Below are positions 58,878 through 64,000 of a stretch of DNA of 64,000 bases, in pieces. The stretch covers positions 2,666,001 through 2,730,000 of the forward strand of contig NC_134758.1 in the NCBI RefSeq assembly GCF_050436995.1, written 5' to 3'. Each line of letters begins with the position of its first letter. Position 1 is the stretch's first letter. This DNA is from Anticarsia gemmatalis (taxonomy: Eukaryota; Arthropoda; Insecta; Lepidoptera; Erebidae). The position numbers and the translations under genes are program-made. The notes below the pieces were generated by a model. That model was not told the origin of the DNA. It searched no databases and saw nothing but the letters and a program-made list of their open reading frames with translations.

Positions 58878-59122
58878 CTAGCTGACCCGCGCAATTTCGC
58901 TTGCGTCACATAAGAGAGAATGGGTCAAAATTTTCCCCGTTTTGTAACATTTTTACTGGTATTCTGCTCCTATTGGTCGTAGCGTGATGATATATAGCCT
59001 ATAGCCTTCCTCGATAAATGGGCTATCTAACACTTCAAATCGGTCCAGTAGTTCCTGAGATTAGCGCGTTCAAACAAACAAACAAACATAAAAAAATTTC
59101 AGCTTTATAATATTAGTATAGA
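58878..59122 (-). mobile_element. Non-autonomous Helitron in the right duplicate
   Basis: Duplicate of the copy at 57884, with a small internal deletion before CAAATCGGTCC. Same A/T flanks. Confidence 0.82.
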
Positions 59123-60155
59123 TTTAGTATATCAATTAAATTGGTTCCAATACTATACAGCTGTTTGCTAACTTGAAACTTATTTTACAATCACTTCGCA
59201 AAAAATGGGATTGAAATTGTGAGAGTGCATGTGTTTTTTGACGCTGACTGTATGTACAAAGAGCACTTTAGTTAGTAGAGTACTGGGTTATTAAGAGCTT
59301 AGGTTCTTTAGCAGTCACGAAAGTTTGATGAAGATTTTAGTATGTCTAAGTGGAAAGACTATTCTTGTTTTTGGACTAAATTTCGTGAATGGAGTTGTTT
59401 TACAATAAAAGTCAACCATATATATATAACAATTCAACTTGGACCACTAAAAATTGCGATTACCGATGAAACTGAAAACATTAGTTTAATTTCATTGATG
59501 TTTTTTATGCTGTGGCTAAAACAATGTTAACAAAAACTTGAACTTTCTTACCGTAAAAGAATAAACATACCTGGTCGTTTTGATGTTTTTTATGCTGTGG
59601 CTAAAACAATGTTAACAAAAACTTGAACTTTCTTACCGTAAAAGAATAAACATACCTGGTCGTTTTGATATTAATATTTGAGTTAATAGTACAGCTAGTC
59701 ACGCGTTTAGAAGATTTCCGTCAAACATGGACTACCGACAACAGACTCGCTATCAAAAATGTTGCATGAAAACCTAATCAGTGCCTCTAGCGGGCGCCGC
59801 AAGTACTATTTTTGCAGTGCAATTTCAATGACAAACTCTTAATACCAGATAAAATATATAAGCAACTGCAAAGTTGCTTATATTTTTTGTGGTCATTCGC
59901 CAAATTGCAACAAGCGGATGAATCATGCAACACAGTCTAACTCGCTAACTTGCATAAATTGTTTACCTCGTACATCAAAAGATGCCGTTAACACGCTGTA
60001 AAAATATTCATAAAATTAAAATATAATTTATAAGAAAAACTTATAAAATTGAATGAACTATTACTTCCTGTGATAGAATTTAACGCAAACATTATCGAAA
60101 CTATAACGTAAATCAGACGGTTACATAAACCAGACGTAAGGAATGTTTATTATAA

Positions 60156-60556
60156 TCTATACTAAGATATAAAGCTGAAAAGTTTGTTGGTCTGTTTGAA
60201 CGATCTTATCTGAGGAACTGCAAAATCAATTAGATTTTTTTTGTGTTTACAAGTCCATTTATTGAGGAAGGCTATGACGTCATGCTGCGACAGATGGGAG
60301 TAGAGCAGCGATGAAAAAAATTGTGAAAACGAGAGTCTTCACTCTTCTCTTCTTGCCGTTGAACCCCAAAAATTATTTATTTGAATGCGCTAATCGTAGA
60401 AAGTACTCGTTTGAATTGAAAAAATGTATTTGTCTTGAATAGTCGATTTATTGATGAAGGATATAGGTTATAGATATGCAACATTATACTACGACTAATA
60501 GGAGCGGGGAAAAAAACTAAATTCCACGAGAGCGGAGCCGCGGGAGCCCGATAGTT
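60156..60556 (+). mobile_element. Degenerate Helitron-family sequence
   Basis: TCTATACTAAGATATAAAGC begins a decayed main-family copy. The internal part (TTTATTGAGGAAGGCTATG, then again TTTATTGATGAAGGATATAG) appears twice. The 3' hairpin and CTAG are not clear. Confidence 0.5.
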
Positions 60557-61450
60557 TTGCATATTATTTTAATACAATAAAGCCAGGAAACCACGTTCTG
60601 AATTTGTTTTCATATCTTTGATATTAAAAACAGCTGTGTTTAATTTTATATTTAAAATCGTGTAATTTTTAGATTTTTTTTTAAAGTGACTTATGGTTTT
60701 TTTCGGTAAACTGTTTTGGCAGGCTTAGGGTGATAACACACTGTAGACTTAAATCGTCAATACCTAATTTATATTATGCTATGAATAAGTATCTGTCACA
60801 ATTTTACTCAAATACATTAATGTCATAATTGTTTTTCTTTCAGTTCACGAAGACAACACATGGATAAGACAATAATTTCCTAAATTGACAATCACATAAA
60901 TTCTATACAAACAAAAAAGTTACACCTAAAAAAGAAGTTTCTATAAATTGTCAGACATTCCAAGCATCATACATGGTTCTGCTTTAAAATTGGCCCTCAT
61001 TATTTTGAATCGTGTCCCATTTACATTTAGGCACCTTATACTTTTGACAGGGGCCAATTCTAGGGCTTTCTGAAACGAATATATCGAATCATAAATATTT
61101 ATTGAATCATTCATAATATTTTCTTACGCTGGTGTGCAAAGATCCTTAAATAGCAAGATACTTTTCGGCGAGGACAACAAATAGACGAGAGATTTAAAGT
61201 TATTCAGAACTTTTAATTTGTTTGCTTTATCTTGGTATAAGATTATAGCACTCACTTTTACAGCAGAGAGGAGAGTCAAATAAAAAATAACGTAAAAAAT
61301 AAGTTTGCGTAAGCTATCGCTTACGTTATTTTTTAGGCTGTCAAACTAAATTCATAAATTGCTTGACATATACAAAAACCAACTACTTGGCTTAGCATAT
61401 ACAAAAACCAGAATGTACTTTTTAAATGTTCACCAAAACTAATGCATCAG
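60557..61450. other. Noncoding; hairpin at 61281-61335
   Basis: TAAAAAATAACGTAA (61281-61295) pairs exactly with 61321-61335, with an inner GTAAGC/GCTTAC arm. No gene. Confidence 0.45.
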
Positions 61451-61632
61451 TACCTCGATTCTGTACTACTATCGACTACCGACAACCGAACTGTCATCGA
61501 GAAATTTTGTATGAAAATCTGATCAGCGCCTCTGACGGGTGTCGTAGAAAATATTTTGGCAGTACATTCTAAATGTTAAAATTTCGATAGCTAGCCGGTT
61601 GTCGGTAGTCGATAGTGAAAGAGAATCGAGGT
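61451..61632 (+). mobile_element. Palindromic MITE, intact copy
   Basis: TACCTCGATTCTGTACTACT and the right-hand GAGAATCGAGGTA are inverted ends. The interior is nearly identical to 56867. A TA sits at each end (61451-61452 and 61631-61632), a possible TA duplication for this copy, but other copies do not all show it. Confidence 0.9.
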
Positions 61633-61687
61633 ACAGATCTCTTTAATAGTCTTTTCGCCTTTGGTTGTTTTTGATGTCTCTTGCAAC

Positions 61688-62110
61688 ACCGCTGTACTCA
61701 TACTCCTCGCATCTTCAACCATCTGCCGAAAATAATTTTAGAAATATCAAATGATAACAAGTTTAAGAACACAGTTAAATCTATTTTAATTAAAAAGTGC
61801 TATTATTCTGTTACTGAATATTTGAATGATAAATTTATTTAATTTCATTGTTATTCAATTTTTGTTGACATTTATTTTCGTTTACATTTATTTTCTCTGA
61901 CATTTATTTGACATATGGTGTAGTTATTAATTTGAACATGTAATTGATGAATTTAATTGACATTATTATTTGATGTAAATTATGTTGTACTAGAAGTTCG
62001 CATGCCTCTAGGTAGAATGTGGATGAACAATGTATGTTTAATTTATAAGATCTGTTATGTACCCATGTTCGTGGACTAATAAATGATTATGATTATGATT
62101 ATGATTATAC
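61688..62110 (+). mobile_element. 5'-truncated LINE end with (GATTAT)n tail
   Basis: A plus-strand frame ends with IFNHLPKIILEISN, FKNTVKSILIKKCYYSVTEY and LNDKFI then a stop (about 61841), the typical C-terminus of a non-LTR reverse transcriptase. The AT-rich 3' UTR closes in a GATTAT repeat at 62083-62108. It is a different LINE from the one at 10246. Confidence 0.7.
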
Positions 62111-62395
62111 TTATTGGCAGTTTTTATTGAACACGGCACTATCAGCCCATAATTGTATAGTATTCCAATACACTTCAAACTATGATCCCCAAATATTGAT
62201 AGGCGGTAACAAGTTGTCATATACATACCTTATATTCTAAAACAAATACACATATCAGTTAATGGGGTTAGTATCAAATATTTTAGTGACGACGAAAGCA
62301 CAGCATTGATAACATAAAGCCTGCCTTTTATAGGCTTAAACCTACACACCTTTTACAATTTACGTATTGAACTTAATATTTGGTGATAGAACTAA
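62111..62395. other. Noncoding, no gene seen
   Basis: AT-rich; nothing recognised. Confidence 0.35.
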
Positions 62396-62612
62396 TCTAT
62401 ACTAATATTATAAAGCTGAAGAGTTTGTTTGTTTGTTTGTTTGTTTATTTGTATAAACATAATATAAATTCTTTGAGTGTTAGATAGTCCATTTATCGAG
62501 GAAGGCTATAGGACTATAGGCTATATAACATCACGCTACGGCCATTAGGAGCGGAGTAGCAACTAGCCATTCTCTCTTATGTGACGCAAGCGAAGTTGTG
62601 CGGGACAGCTAG
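62396..62612 (+). mobile_element. Non-autonomous Helitron, internally deleted
   Basis: TC start at 62396 after A, CTAG at 62609-62612 before T, and a weakened hairpin near the end (GCAAGCGAAGTTGTGCGG). The middle AACTACTGG block is missing. Confidence 0.8.
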
Positions 62613-62789
62613 TCCGTTATAATAAAGTACCTAAGTAGTATAATATAGGTACAATTGGTGCTTTTTGACATTGGTTTTTGTAGCTTGTCAAGTAAGTAAC
62701 TAAAATAGTTAGCTATTGTAACTTAGACTTTATGTCTTTGGTTATTCAATTCAATTTTAAAGTGTCTTCAATGTTATACATTTTAAAAT

Positions 62790-62836
62790 ATTTGGTCTCT
62801 GTCTCCCCCTAAGGGATAATGCGTGATTTTATAACT
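62790..62836 (+). repeat. Retroposon tail fragment
   Basis: TGGTCTCTGTCTCCCC and GATAATGCGTGATTTTATA match the terminal block of the dispersed retroposon; it abuts the next SINE. Confidence 0.5.
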
Positions 62837-62842
62837 GCATTA

Positions 62843-63120
62843 TAAATAAATAAATAAATAAATATTGTTAGACAACTCACACACGGTCATTTGATTCCAA
62901 ACTAAGCAGAGCTTGTACTATGGTAACCAAATAATTGATAAACATACTTATATACTTTTAAATTTATACTTATATAGATAAGTTGACATCCAGGCTCAGA
63001 ACAAAATAATACTCGTGCTCATCACACAAAGATTTGTCCCGGGTGGGATTCGAACCCACCACACGCGGCGCTACGGTTGTTACAGCGAGGTGACCGCTTA
63101 AACCACTGCGCCAAACGTGC
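62843..63120 (-). mobile_element. tRNA-derived SINE (family C)
   Basis: On the minus strand: GTTTGGCGCAGTGGTTTAAG (A-box region), GGTGGGTTCGAATCCCACC (intact T-arm and B-box), then a GTGTGATGAGCACGAG body, GTTACCATAGTACAAGCTC and a (TTTA)n tail on that strand (62843-62864). The acceptor stem does not pair, so it is not a tRNA gene. It is the only copy of this SINE family in the window. Confidence 0.82.
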
Positions 63121-63628
63121 AGTTAATTGTATGTGTATTTTAAAACATATTGATTCTGTGTATAAAAGAACAGCGTAATTTCAGAACAATGAAATAGAAT
63201 TGATGGATGAAAGATGGGTGCAGCCACATTTTTGAAATATATTTTACCGTATAGTTTACTATTTTTAGCCTCTTGCAGTGAGTTTTATAAAAGCCTCTTT
63301 ACTGAGTGAAGCTAATTCGAACCGATAACAAACCAGGTTCATTCGGTTATTCCCAGAAACATTCCTGACCAAGAATAATTCCAATAGTTCCCTGTTTCCA
63401 TTTAACTTGACAATAACTTTAATCTTTGAAAATTATGATCATATTCGTGACTACGGTGGTCCAGTTCAAATAAAGTTTTTAGCTAAAATACCAACCGCAC
63501 GTTAAAGTGCATTTATAGTGGTCACTTATTTACTGACCCGTTAGTGACTCAAATCCGCTGAGAAAAAAATACTTACGTGAAGAGATCGATTAGTAATTTT
63601 AAGTTTTGATTTAAATAGATCTTTGTAA
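63121..63628. other. Noncoding, no gene seen
   Basis: AT-rich; nothing recognised. Confidence 0.4.
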
Positions 63629-63902
63629 TCTATACTAATATTATAAAGCTGAAGAGTTTGTTTGTTTGATTGTTTGTTTGTTTGTTTGTTTGTTTGAACG
63701 AGCTAATCTCAGGAACTACAGGACCGATTTAAAAAAATATTTCAGTGTTAGATAGCCCATTTATCGAGGAAGGTTATAGGCTATATATCATCACGCTACG
63801 ACCAATAGGAGCAGAGTACCAGTAAAAAATGTTTCGGAAACGGGGAAAATTTTGACCCATTCTCTCATATGTGACGCAAGCGAAGTTGCGCGGGTCAGCT
63901 AG
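63629..63902 (+). mobile_element. Non-autonomous Helitron (main family), full length
   Basis: TC at 63629 preceded by A, a (TTTG)n tract, the CGCAA/TTGCG hairpin and CTAG at 63899-63902 followed by T. Close match to the copy at 38465. The remaining 98 bases of the window show nothing. Confidence 0.87.
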
Positions 63903-64000
63903 TTATTTATAAGTGTTAAATTATGTTTATCAGTTAACTAGTTACCAAACAAGTTACTGAATGACAACGCACAGCCAAAACTACTGAGCGTAAAAAGTTG

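Larger units (their letters stand above)
57855..59890. repeat. Tandem duplication of about 1 kb (offset 994 bp)
   Basis: 57855-58848 and 58849 to about 59890 share the same order: ACAATATGTATCACATTTTA, a minus-strand Helitron, ACTATACAGCTGTTTGCT, TGTCTAAGTGGAAAGACTAT, and a partial palindromic MITE (58681-58796; 59730-59846). Each unit ends in a palindrome (AGCAACT...AGTTGCT). The offset is 994 bp at the left edge. The right unit also has an 85-bp tandem repeat (59497-59581, repeated at 59582-59666). Small indels and substitutions separate the copies. Confidence 0.85.

Noticed and set aside
59342..59530. 62-codon plus-strand frame in the right duplicate
   Set aside because: The left duplicate (from 58381) has a 4-base indel and a stop in the same frame, so it is not under coding constraint.
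63036..63117. Apparent tRNA gene on the minus strand
   Set aside because: The T-arm is perfect but the acceptor strands do not pair and a SINE body follows, so it is the head of SINE family C.
1..64000. CRISPR arrays, bacterial operons, rRNA genes or integrated viral genes
   Set aside because: No regularly spaced repeats, no Shine-Dalgarno-led gene chains, no long rRNA-like segments and no viral reading frames were seen.

Overview
The window is AT-rich, repeat-dense nuclear DNA from a lepidopteran insect, most likely a moth. The evidence is one intact insect neuropeptide receptor gene of arthropod type in a sea of interspersed repeats that look lepidopteran: tRNA-derived and 5S-rRNA-derived SINEs, short A^TC...CTAG^T Helitrons, palindromic MITEs and LINE 3' stubs. 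There is no operon structure, and no bacterial or viral gene organisation is visible.

The only convincing intact protein-coding gene is at 29506-30906 (+). It is a 466-residue seven-transmembrane receptor with the hallmarks of the insect short neuropeptide F receptor, uninterrupted by introns. A plausible splice acceptor and a 16-codon upstream ORF that stops one base before the start codon sit just 5' of it. A palindromic CRE, an RFX-type X-box and a TATA-like box lie within about 330 bp upstream. Downstream there is a poly(A) signal at 31245, or alternatively a splice donor two bases after the stop and a candidate terminal exon at 34860.

Layout: 1-9.9 kb is mostly unrecognised noncoding DNA with several hairpins and MITE remnants. 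10-13.7 kb holds a tRNA-SINE split by a LINE fragment, a Helitron and a composite Helitron-like element. 14-23 kb is sparse DNA with retroposon tails. 23.1-24.4 kb is a MITE interrupted by a 1,140-bp pogo-like DNA transposon derivative that keeps a psq/HTH remnant. 25-26.3 kb has a SINE and a Helitron. 28.4-31.3 kb is the receptor locus. 34-49 kb has 5S-derived SINEs, MITEs, Helitrons and a nested SINE-in-element insertion. 49.6-52.9 kb has two SINEs of a second tRNA-derived family, with a strong TATA/Inr/DPE core promoter between them at 52.2 kb. 54.6-64 kb has a long 5S-derived SINE, a mariner-like MITE with TA duplication, a 994-bp-offset tandem duplication that includes a Helitron, a LINE end and further Helitrons and SINEs.

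Functionally, the window is one neuropeptide receptor gene embedded in noncoding DNA that is a good record of nested transposition. I found no sign of an operon-like or defence-like gene system. The most unusual items are the pogo-like element inside the MITE, the 5S-derived SINEs with exact target-site duplications, the tandem duplication, the isolated core promoter and the uORF/regulatory layout of the receptor.
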